DNA from: DASUMF01 sp040510575
GTDB taxonomy: Bacteria; Actinomycetota; Acidimicrobiia; IMCC26256; DASPTH01
Direction of reading: 5' to 3'
DNA length: 10,693 nucleotides
Assembly (NCBI GenBank): GCA_040510575.1
Contig: JBEVIU010000044.1
Span: 1-10,693 of the forward strand
Position 1 is the stretch's first letter; every line of letters begins with the position of its first letter. Made by a program: the position numbers and the translations under genes. Shown here one piece after another: positions 1 to 6,505 of this stretch. The notes under the pieces are model-generated. The model made no database searches and was not told the DNA's origin. It saw only the letters and a program-made list of their open reading frames with translations.

Positions 1-2
1 GG

Positions 3-869
3 CTACTGACGCAGGGTGCTGGTCGACAGCGGGGGCGCTCCTTCGCTGAGGTGCCGCAGGCTGAGCGCTGCCGTTGCGATGGCGATCCGCGTGTTGGCGT
101 GGCGATCGCTCACCACGAGCTCGTGCCCGCGGCGCGCCAGTCGGATCGACGTCGCTCCCGGCGTTCCGTGACCGACGCCGGGGAGGTCGACGCAGTACGC
201 CCATGCACCGCGGAGGTCGAGCACGTGGACGAACGCCCGCGATGCGTCGGGCTCGTCGGCGTGTTCGTGCTGCTGGTACAGCGTGTAGAGCTGCGTCGCC
301 GACTCGCTGAGCACCTGGAGACGAGCAGTGCCGCTCATGTCGAGATCGAGTGGCTGCTTGTCGGGACCGATGAGGCCACCGAATGCTCCGGTCGCGAGGT
401 CGACCGCGCCGACGCGGTAGTGCGTCGGCGCGTCTGCTGGGAGGTGGTCGATCACGAACAACGCCTCGTTGCCCACGCCGAAGGCTTCCGGTTCGACGTT
501 GCGGGCGACGTCGTAGACGCGCGTCCCCCCGGTCCGGAGGTCGGCGACGACGAGACGCGTCGATGCGCGGCCTCCGGGACGGTAGGTGTCGGCGCCGTCG
601 GGGAGCACGGGCCCGAGCACGAGGCGACGAGCACCGGGCTCGACCACGCGGAGCGCCAGTGGCTCGTCGAGGGTCAGAACGACGGTGCCGTCGCTCGCGC
701 GGGTCACCGTCGTGCGGCCGTTCGAGACCGCCGACACGAACCGGGCGCTGCGGTCGAGCGCGGCGACCGACGTGAGGGAGTCGGATGCCTTGCCGACCAC
801 CGGTGACGCAGTCGTCAACGCCGCGACCAGCACGATCCCTGCGATGGCGAGGCGCGGGTGGATGGGCAT
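3..869 (-). CDS. Secreted beta-propeller-like protein of an ECF sigma operon (hypothetical)
   Basis: A 288-residue exported protein of unknown function. Residues 1-28 form a signal peptide: a short basic start (His4, Arg6), a hydrophobic stretch from about 7 to 25, and a likely cleavage site near Ala28. The rest has recurring beta-rich units ending in VxDL- or VLDL-type strands (about 106-121, 138-164, 192-230, 249-271), which resemble beta-propeller blades. No catalytic motif is visible, and Cys226 (in WAYCVDLP) is the only cysteine. The ATG at 869 is chosen because a GGGAG ribosome site (875-879) lies 5 bases upstream; the open frame continues to 917, but that part overlaps the promoter element at 907-934. 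The gene follows the putative anti-sigma gene after 64 bases and has its own copy of the sigma-type promoter, so it is probably a direct target of the adjacent ECF sigma factor. Sensor, ligand-binding or envelope-stress roles are all possible. The fold assignment is inference from repeat pattern alone. Confidence 0.75.
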   Translation of the reverse strand: MPIHPRLAIAGIVLVAALTTASPVVGKASDSLTSVAALDRSARFVSAVSNGRTTVTRASDGTVVLTLDEPLALRVVEPGARRLVLGPVLPDGADTYRPGGRASTRLVVADLRTGGTRVYDVARNVEPEAFGVGNEALFVIDHLPADAPTHYRVGAVDLATGAFGGLIGPDKQPLDLDMSGTARLQVLSESATQLYTLYQQHEHADEPDASRAFVHVLDLRGAWAYCVDLPGVGHGTPGATSIRLARRGHELVVSDRHANTRIAIATAALSLRHLSEGAPPLSTSTLRQ

Positions 870-906
870 GTCGTCTCCCGAGGTGTGGCTGCCTGGTCGA
901 GTCGAG

Positions 907-934
907 TACACCGCCACGTTGCGCGTGGTTCCGT
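907..934 (-). promoter_or_regulatory. Predicted ECF sigma-dependent promoter of the secreted-protein gene
   Basis: On the minus strand this reads ACGGAACCAC, ten bases, then GCGGTGTA. The same two blocks with the same spacing lie before the sigma gene at 2196-2223; 22 of 28 positions are identical without a gap. GGAAC is the classical ECF -35 core, and GTGTA sits 16 bases after it, where the -10 should be. The first base of the element is the last base of the anti-sigma stop codon. A transcript starting 6-8 bases after the -10 block would carry a leader of about 30 bases including the GGGAG ribosome site. The element also holds a 5-bp inverted repeat (CCACG and CGTGG around CGCAA). Confidence 0.65.
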
Positions 935-1629
935 CAGCGAAGACGTCGAACCGATCGAGCGATCTCGAGCATCTCGGTGAGGGTCACGTCACCCTCGAGC
1001 CGCAGCTCGAGCCCGTCGGCGACCCACAGCAGTACCGACGCGGAGCGCACCGTGCGCCCGGCGATCGTGCGGGTGTGAGGTCCAGGGATCCAGTAGCCCG
1101 GCTCCTCGCCCACCCGAATCGCCTCGACCTGACCCTGCTCGGGCACGCGCTTGAGCGCCGGGACGGTGCCCTCGGCGCGTTCGCCGAACGTGACGTCGTC
1201 GTACTCGACGATCGTTTCGCCGCTGAGATCGACACGCCAACCGCGTGGGTCGCCGACTAACGCGGCGTCGGGAAGCGCCAGCCCGGCCGTTCCCAACCGG
1301 CGGCGCAGCGCCGCTTCCGAGCCCTCGGGCTGCAACCGGGGTGTTGCGGCCCCCGACCGCACGCCGTCGACGTGGGTCACGGTGGTGCTGCCGATGCCGA
1401 GGAGGTCGGCGACCGCCCGCCGTGCCGGCGCGATCGCGGCGACGGCAACCAGCACGACCAGCACCGCGATCGCCGCGATGGCGAGGCCGCGAACGGGCAC
1501 GCGTGGCCGCGGCAGCGGATCCAGGTCCGCGAGGACGCGCGGCCACAACGATTGCTCGGACGTGCGCAGATGGCCGGCCAGGTCGGTGAGCGCCGCGCCG
1601 AGGGCGTCATCGCTGCTGAGATCAGCCAC
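934..1629 (-). CDS. Putative anti-sigma factor, single-pass membrane protein
   Basis: A 231-residue protein with a cytoplasmic N-terminal part (1-47), one membrane helix (about 48-66, rich in Ala, Ile and Val) and an extracytoplasmic C-terminal domain (67-231). It starts with GTG at 1629, preceded by a strong GGAGG site (1636-1640) at 6 bases, and overlaps the end of the sigma gene by 8 bases, so the two are probably co-translated. Overlap with an ECF sigma gene plus one membrane helix is the usual layout for a membrane anti-sigma factor. The N-terminal part lacks the His-x3-Cys-x2-Cys zinc signature of ZAS-type anti-sigma factors. The C-terminal region, ending in LTEMLEIARSV, resembles DUF4367-type domains, which are often found in sigma-linked membrane proteins; this is recalled similarity, not a search result. 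Expected role: hold the sigma factor at the membrane until an outside signal is sensed. The anti-sigma function is inferred mainly from gene position. Confidence 0.72.
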   Translation of the reverse strand: MADLSSDDALGAALTDLAGHLRTSEQSLWPRVLADLDPLPRPRVPVRGLAIAAIAVLVVLVAVAAIAPARRAVADLLGIGSTTVTHVDGVRSGAATPRLQPEGSEAALRRRLGTAGLALPDAALVGDPRGWRVDLSGETIVEYDDVTFGERAEGTVPALKRVPEQGQVEAIRVGEEPGYWIPGPHTRTIAGRTVRSASVLLWVADGLELRLEGDVTLTEMLEIARSVRRLR

Positions 1630-2185
1630 GCGTCACCTCCAGCTCCTCGAGCTCGGTCCGCAGTCGGTTCATCGCCCGCGACAGACGGGACTTCACCGTT
1701 CCCGCGCGCACACCCAGCGCCACTGCGATGTCTCGTTCGCTCATGTCCTCGAACCATCGGCACGCCAGCACCAGCCGGTCACGCTCGCTGAGGCGGGCGA
1801 GCGCGTCGGCGAGCAGGCGCCGTTGCTCGTCGGCGATCGCGCGGTCCGCCGCGACGTCGGGCACGCTCGCATCACCGATCGCGCGCAGGGAGAGCACGAG
1901 GCGGCGGCGCTCACTCCGGACCGAGTTCTTGGCCACGTTCACAACGATGCGCGTGATCCACGGCCGGAACGGACGATCGACTTCGAATCGATCGAGTGCC
2001 TTGTAGGCACGCACGAAGGCCTCCTGAGCGACGTCTTCGGCGTCCGACGGACCGCACACCATCGACGCCATGCGCACCACGGTCGCCTCGTGGCGCCGCA
2101 CCAGCTCACCGAACGCGGCGACGTCGCCGCGGCGTGCACGGACCACGAGCTCGCCGTCGCCGGTCGTGCCGGCCGCCGGTTCCAT
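1622..2185 (-). CDS. ECF-family RNA polymerase sigma factor
   Basis: A 187-residue sigma-70 family protein of ECF size, with only regions 2 and 4. Region 2 spans about 23-95, with the core-binding DAEDVAQEAFVRAYKAL segment (48-64) and the promoter-melting and -10 recognition part PFRPWITRIVVNVAKNSVR (72-90). Region 4 spans about 122-177: LSERDRLVLACRWFEDMSE followed by the helix-turn-helix RDIAVALGVRAGTVKSRLSR that reads the -35 element. It would direct RNA polymerase to a small regulon, at least itself and the secreted protein downstream. The ATG at 2185 has an AGGA seven bases upstream. However, the predicted -10 block ends only 10 bases before the ATG, so transcripts may be nearly leaderless. 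The stop overlaps the GTG of the putative anti-sigma gene. It lies 53 bases after the flippase-like gene on the same strand, with its own promoter in that gap. Family assignment is secure; the ECF subgroup is not determined. Confidence 0.93.
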   Translation of the reverse strand: MEPAAGTTGDGELVVRARRGDVAAFGELVRRHEATVVRMASMVCGPSDAEDVAQEAFVRAYKALDRFEVDRPFRPWITRIVVNVAKNSVRSERRRLVLSLRAIGDASVPDVAADRAIADEQRRLLADALARLSERDRLVLACRWFEDMSERDIAVALGVRAGTVKSRLSRAMNRLRTELEELEVTRG

Positions 2186-2195
2186 TCGCCGTTCC

Positions 2196-2223
2196 TACAC
2201 CGCAACGGCAGGAGTGGTTCCGT
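2196..2223 (-). promoter_or_regulatory. Predicted autoregulated ECF promoter of the sigma gene
   Basis: The minus strand reads ACGGAACCAC, ten bases, then GCGGTGTA, a gapped match (22 of 28 positions) to the element at 907-934. GGAAC followed by GTGTA 16 bases later fits ECF -35/-10 geometry, and self-activation is usual for ECF genes. The -10 block ends 10 bases before the ATG, leaving a leader of only a few bases. Confidence 0.65.
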
Positions 2224-2238
2224 GGCCTGCGGCGGGGC

Positions 2239-4659
2239 TCACAGGTAGCCGTCGTTCATCAGGTTCTTGGTGGCGAACCAGCCGGGCACGGCGGGGATGA
2301 AGTTGGCGACGAGCTGGTTGGCGAGCACGGCAGCCACTGCGACCTCCGTGGGCACACCCACGGCGGTGAGCGCGCCCGACATGCCGACCGACGCCACCGC
2401 GGTACCGCCACCGGGGATCGGCACGAGCGACGCGATGGTCCCGATGAAGATGTTGAGTGCGAGCACCGTCCAGTAATTGACGCTCCCACCGAACGCTTCG
2501 ATGCAGATCAGCATGATCAGCGCGTACATGAGCGAGTTCACCGCGTTGCCGCCGAGCAGCAGCGCGACCCGCTTCGGCGAGCGGAGCGCTTCTCGGATCG
2601 TGGTGTAGGCGCTCCTGAGTGGCGGAAGCACCAGCTTGCGCACCTTCGGAACCCCGAACACGATCGCCGCCGCGATCACGCCCAGGATGATCACGAGCAG
2701 CACCAGCTCCGCGATGCTCGACGTCGGGATCTTCCCGAAGTTGAGCGAGTCCGGTGAGAGCGCAACCGCGATCAGCAGCAACACGATCGACTGCACGATG
2801 TTGCCGACGTTCGTGAGCAGACCTCCCGACGCGACCGCCGACGCGAGATCGACGCCCTGCTTCTGGAGGAAGCGGATCTGCGCGGCCATACCGCCCACCG
2901 CCGGCACGGCGAGGTTGGAGAACGACATCGACAACTGCAGCTCCGCGGTGCGCACGAGGGGCAGCGGGATCGGGACCGTTCCCATGAGCGCGACCGCGGT
3001 CGCGAAGTTGGTGAGGAACGACAGCACCGTGGCCGCGGCCAAGTACAACCAGTCGGCGCCCTTGATGGTGTCGTAGAACTCCTCGGGGTCGCCGACCTGG
3101 CTCAACAGCGCGAACACTGCGATCAACGTGCCAACCGCCATGAGCAAGCTGGTGGTGTTGACGCGGTAGAGCTGCTGGAGCGGCGGCTCGTCGGTCGAGG
3201 CCGCGCCGGCGGCGGTGGCGCGCAGGGTTTCGAGCCGCTTGCCGAACGCCTTCCGTTCCTTGCGCGTGCCGGGGCGGAGGTCGCGAGTGAGCGCGCCCGG
3301 TTGCATCAGGGGCAGCGCGTCGACGATCGCCTGCGCACCGATGCCCTGCACCGCGGCGGCGGACGCCCGATCGGCACCGACGAGCTCGCTCGTGGCGACG
3401 AGCAACTCCGCAACGTCGGCGGACCGGCCGTACGCCGAGGCCGCGGTGGCCGCGGCGTCGAAGCCGGTGATCCCCGGACCGTCGGGACTGATCACCACGC
3501 GACTCGCGTTCAGCGCGCCGTGTGCCACTCGGGCCGCGTGCATCGCGGCGACCTGGTGCCACACCGCGACGAGTGTCGCGTCGTCGACGGTTGCGACGTC
3601 AGCCTCGGCCAACGTCGGTCCGGCGAGTGGGCGAAGTGCGGCGAGCGCGGTGTTGGGGCCGGCAGTTCCGGCGACGATCAGCTCGGGGACGCGCACGCCT
3701 GCCCGCGCCGCGAGCAGCATGGCGAATCCGTCGTGTTCGATTGCCTCGAGCCGCGTGAGGTAGAGCTGCGAGCCACCCTCCTTGTAGAGGATGAAGCGCC
3801 AGAACCGCGCCAGCAGCTGCGCATCGGCTTCGTCGCGCCCGAGCACGCGGATCTCGACCGGCCCGTCGGGATCGCGTGCCACCATCGAGGTGCCGTGGGC
3901 GGGTTGGTGCTCCGCGAGTGCGACGTCGGTCGCGTCGACCCCGAGCTCGCGTAGAGCAGCGTGCACCTGAGCGCGCGTCGGCCGCCCACCGGGGGACCCG
4001 AACGAGAGGTGAACGGCTGCGGCGAGACCCCACCCGAGCACGACGGCCGCCAGGATCGCGTCTGGCACGCCGATGCCGAGGTACATCACCGAGATCGCGA
4101 CCACGACTGCGAAGAGCTGACCGATCCGTCGCATCGGGCGGGTGAGATACGGGGACGCGGTGCACACCACGGCGACGATCACCGCGAGTCGCACCACCGG
4201 GAACCCGGGTGAGTCGTCATTGATGCGGGTGACCGCGTCGAAGGCCTTGCTGATCCCCGCGTCGTTCACGACCACCGCGCCGATCACGCGCGCCAGGACC
4301 CACGCCAGCACGCCCGCGATCGCGAGGTCGCGCGCCAGGCGCCAACGGCGCGCGACGAGTGCGGCGACCACGACGATGCCGAGCGCCCACAGCGCGCCCA
4401 GCGTGTAGAGCGCGCGGAAGAAGGACTCGAAGTCGTCGGGCAGGCCGTTGAACAGCTGGAAGAGGTCCTGCTCGGCCTGCCACGGATCGGACCAGTGCAC
4501 GACGAACGCGACGAGGAGCAACAACGCGATGACGAGTCGGATCCAGTCGCTCGTGCGGCGTCGATAGGGGAGCTCCGATGCCGGCCCGAACGTGCCGGTA
4601 CGCCACCGCGACCAGCGCGGCGCCGGCTCGAGTTGTTGCTCGACGTCTCCCTCAGCCAT
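2239..4659 (-). CDS. Large membrane protein: pseudokinase-like domain fused to LPG-synthase-type flippase domain
   Basis: An 806-residue, three-part protein. (1) N-terminal membrane domain with about six helices (roughly 40-56, 85-103, 111-131, 155-171, 179-197, 201-220). (2) A soluble kinase-like region, about 230-480, with a degenerate catalytic loop VAHGALNASRVVI (378-390) and DFG region GITGFDAA (396-403). (3) A C-terminal membrane domain (about 503-795) of the lysylphosphatidylglycerol synthase membrane-region family (UPF0104-like), with SNLAVPAVGG, NVGNIVQS and LVPIPGGGTAVASVG. That family moves or handles lipid-linked molecules across the membrane; the substrate is unknown here. There is no aminoacyl-transferase domain, so it is not a complete MprF. 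In the kinase-like part the catalytic Asp is Ala382, the metal-binding Asn position is Arg387 and the DFG Asp position is Gly399, so phosphotransfer is unlikely. The ATG at 4659 overlaps the reductase stop (TGATG), pointing to coupled translation; longer in-frame starts would run into the reductase gene. A convincing ribosome site is lacking, consistent with coupling. Confidence 0.85.
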   Translation of the reverse strand: MAEGDVEQQLEPAPRWSRWRTGTFGPASELPYRRRTSDWIRLVIALLLLVAFVVHWSDPWQAEQDLFQLFNGLPDDFESFFRALYTLGALWALGIVVVAALVARRWRLARDLAIAGVLAWVLARVIGAVVVNDAGISKAFDAVTRINDDSPGFPVVRLAVIVAVVCTASPYLTRPMRRIGQLFAVVVAISVMYLGIGVPDAILAAVVLGWGLAAAVHLSFGSPGGRPTRAQVHAALRELGVDATDVALAEHQPAHGTSMVARDPDGPVEIRVLGRDEADAQLLARFWRFILYKEGGSQLYLTRLEAIEHDGFAMLLAARAGVRVPELIVAGTAGPNTALAALRPLAGPTLAEADVATVDDATLVAVWHQVAAMHAARVAHGALNASRVVISPDGPGITGFDAAATAASAYGRSADVAELLVATSELVGADRASAAAVQGIGAQAIVDALPLMQPGALTRDLRPGTRKERKAFGKRLETLRATAAGAASTDEPPLQQLYRVNTTSLLMAVGTLIAVFALLSQVGDPEEFYDTIKGADWLYLAAATVLSFLTNFATAVALMGTVPIPLPLVRTAELQLSMSFSNLAVPAVGGMAAQIRFLQKQGVDLASAVASGGLLTNVGNIVQSIVLLLIAVALSPDSLNFGKIPTSSIAELVLLVIILGVIAAAIVFGVPKVRKLVLPPLRSAYTTIREALRSPKRVALLLGGNAVNSLMYALIMLICIEAFGGSVNYWTVLALNIFIGTIASLVPIPGGGTAVASVGMSGALTAVGVPTEVAVAAVLANQLVANFIPAVPGWFATKNLMNDGYL

Positions 4660-5630
4660 CAAGCGAAGCCGGCAACCCGGTGCGGTACGTACGGCTCCTC
4701 GAGGCGTGCGATCTCGTCCGCGGTGAGCTCGAGCTCGACGGCTGCGACCGCGTCGTCGATGTGATGGGGCTTGGTGGCACCGATGATCGGTGCCGTCACC
4801 ACCGGCTTCGACAGGATCCACGCAGTCGCGACCTGGGCCATCGGCACGCCGCGCTCGGCCGCGATCTCGCCCACCCGCTCCACCACCACCTGGTCAGTGG
4901 GCTGGTAGAGGAAGCGGCCGAACTCGTCGGTCTCGGAGCGCTCGGTGACCTCGTCCCACGGGCGCGCCAGCCGGCCGCGCGCGAGTGGGCTCCACGGGAT
5001 CACGCCGATTCCCTGGTCGGCGCAGAGGCCGAGCATCTCGCGCTCCTCCTCCCGGTTGAGGAGGTTGTAGTGGTTCTGCATGCTCACGAAACGGGTCCAC
5101 CCGTGCGCGTCGGCGAGGTAGAGCATCTTCGTGAACTGCCAGGCGTACATCGACGACGCGCCGATGTAGCGGACCTTGCCCGACTTCACCACGTCGTGCA
5201 GCGCCTCGAGCGTCTCCTCCATCGGCGTGCGACCGTCGAGGCGATGGATCTGGTAGAGGTCGATGTAGTCGGTGCCGAGGCGACGGAGGCTGTGGTCGAC
5301 CTCGGTCATGATCGCCTTGCGCGACGTCCCGGCACTGTTCGCGCCCTCGCGCATGGGCCCGTGCACCTTGGTTGCGATCACGACCTCGTCGCGGTTCGCC
5401 AGCTCCTGCAGCGCGCGACCCGCGATCTCCTCGCTGGATCCGGCCGAGTACACGTTCGCGGTGTCGAAGAAGTTGATGCCGGCCTCGATCGCGGCTCGGT
5501 AGAAGGGTCGGCTCGCGTCCTCGTCGAGCGACCACGGATGTCCACCCTGTGCGGGGTCGCCGTAGCTCATGCACCCGAGGCAGATGGCCGACACGTCGAG
5601 GCCGGTGCGGCCGAGCTTCACGTACTTCAT
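4659..5630 (-). CDS. Aldo/keto reductase
   Basis: A 323-residue NADPH-dependent oxidoreductase of the aldo/keto reductase superfamily, a cytoplasmic (alpha/beta)8 barrel that interconverts carbonyls and alcohols. The catalytic tetrad is complete: Asp56 and Tyr61 in FFDTANVYSAG, Lys88 in VIATKV, and His129 in LYQIHR. The cofactor-binding C-terminal part is also present (WSPLARGRLARP; then PVVTAPIIGATKPHHIDDA near 275-293). Length and motifs match the group of E. coli YajO and plant or actinobacterial auxin-induced-type reductases, but the substrate cannot be read from sequence. The ATG at 5630 is supported by GGGAG (5637-5641) six bases upstream. It is the first gene of a minus-strand unit with the flippase-like protein and diverges from the hydrolase gene over 40 bases. 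The tie to the membrane gene is by overlap, not by any known shared function. Confidence 0.93.
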   Translation of the reverse strand: MKYVKLGRTGLDVSAICLGCMSYGDPAQGGHPWSLDEDASRPFYRAAIEAGINFFDTANVYSAGSSEEIAGRALQELANRDEVVIATKVHGPMREGANSAGTSRKAIMTEVDHSLRRLGTDYIDLYQIHRLDGRTPMEETLEALHDVVKSGKVRYIGASSMYAWQFTKMLYLADAHGWTRFVSMQNHYNLLNREEEREMLGLCADQGIGVIPWSPLARGRLARPWDEVTERSETDEFGRFLYQPTDQVVVERVGEIAAERGVPMAQVATAWILSKPVVTAPIIGATKPHHIDDAVAAVELELTADEIARLEEPYVPHRVAGFA

Positions 5631-5670
5631 GTCGTTCTCCCGTCTCGGGTGCGGTGGGCGGGGGCAGCGT

Positions 5671-6498
5671 ATGCTCGCCCGCGTGCCCGTGCAGACGAGT
5701 CAATGGCGGACCGAGTTCCGGGTGGGCGACCGGCGCGTGCTGGGTGTGGCCGACGGCGCGTTCACGATGACCGAGCACTTCATGAACGTCCCCGGCTTCC
5801 AGCGGCAGTTCGAGGACGCGTCGGGCCGCGCCGATCTCCCCGTGGGGTCGTTCGTGGTCGAGGGCGACCAGACCGTGCTCATCGACGCCGGGATCGGCCC
5901 GTTCGCCACTGACGGCCTGGTCGGCGGCAACCTGCTCGACGAGCTCGCCGCGATCGGGGTCCAGCCCGCCGACGTCGACGTCATCGCAGTGTCGCACCTC
6001 CATCTCGACCACGACGGCTGGCTCGCCACGCGCGACGGCGGGGTGACGTTCCCCAATGCGGTGGTGCACATCGGCGCCGGCGACTACGAGCACTTCGTGG
6101 TGGGCACGCCATCCGACCGTTTCACGATGGCGCGCCACAAGAAGGCGGCGCTGGTCGAGCTCTTCGACGCGGGGCGCGTCGTGTTGATCGACGACGTCAC
6201 CGAGTTCGTGCCCGGCGTGGTGGCAATGCCCACGCCTGGTCACACGCCCGGTCATCTCGCATTCGCGATCCGCGACCGCGGTGAGCGACTGATGATCCTC
6301 GGCGACTCGATGTACTGCCCGGCACAGCTCACCGACATGGACCTCACGGCCATGCACGACGTCGACCCGGTGCTCGCCCGCCGCAGCCGCGAGCTCATCG
6401 CCCGCGAGGTGGAGGCGCACGCCACGTCGGCCGTCGGATGTCACTTCCCGGGCCTGCGCGCTGCCCGCGTGCTCGCGGGCGAAGTGGTCGCTTCCTAG
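5671..6498 (+). CDS. MBL-fold metallo-hydrolase
   Basis: A 275-residue zinc hydrolase of the metallo-beta-lactamase superfamily. All metal-ligand motifs are present: SHLHLDHDGW (His109, His111, Asp113, His114), PGHTPGH (His191), GDS (Asp212) and CHFPG (His258). The layout resembles lactonase-like members (AHL lactonases, methyl parathion hydrolase relatives) that open lactones or hydrolyse esters, but the substrate is not determined. No signal peptide is seen, so it should be cytoplasmic. The start is uncertain. ATG 5671 has a G-rich stretch (GGGGG) six bases upstream. GTG 5683 and GTG 5689 are in frame, and TATGCT at 5670-5675 lies seven bases before GTG 5683, a spacing that would suit a leaderless transcript. 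The gene diverges from the aldo/keto reductase and ends 7 bases before the convergent acyl-CoA ligase stop. Confidence 0.88.
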   Translation: MLARVPVQTSQWRTEFRVGDRRVLGVADGAFTMTEHFMNVPGFQRQFEDASGRADLPVGSFVVEGDQTVLIDAGIGPFATDGLVGGNLLDELAAIGVQPADVDVIAVSHLHLDHDGWLATRDGGVTFPNAVVHIGAGDYEHFVVGTPSDRFTMARHKKAALVELFDAGRVVLIDDVTEFVPGVVAMPTPGHTPGHLAFAIRDRGERLMILGDSMYCPAQLTDMDLTAMHDVDPVLARRSRELIAREVEAHATSAVGCHFPGLRAARVLAGEVVAS

Positions 6499-6505
6499 CG
6501 GACCG

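Noticed and set aside
4660..4821. Upstream in-frame extension of the flippase-like protein
   Set aside because: The extra 54 residues are His/Arg-rich and overlap the conserved C-terminus of the aldo/keto reductase. The TGATG start at 4659 is better.
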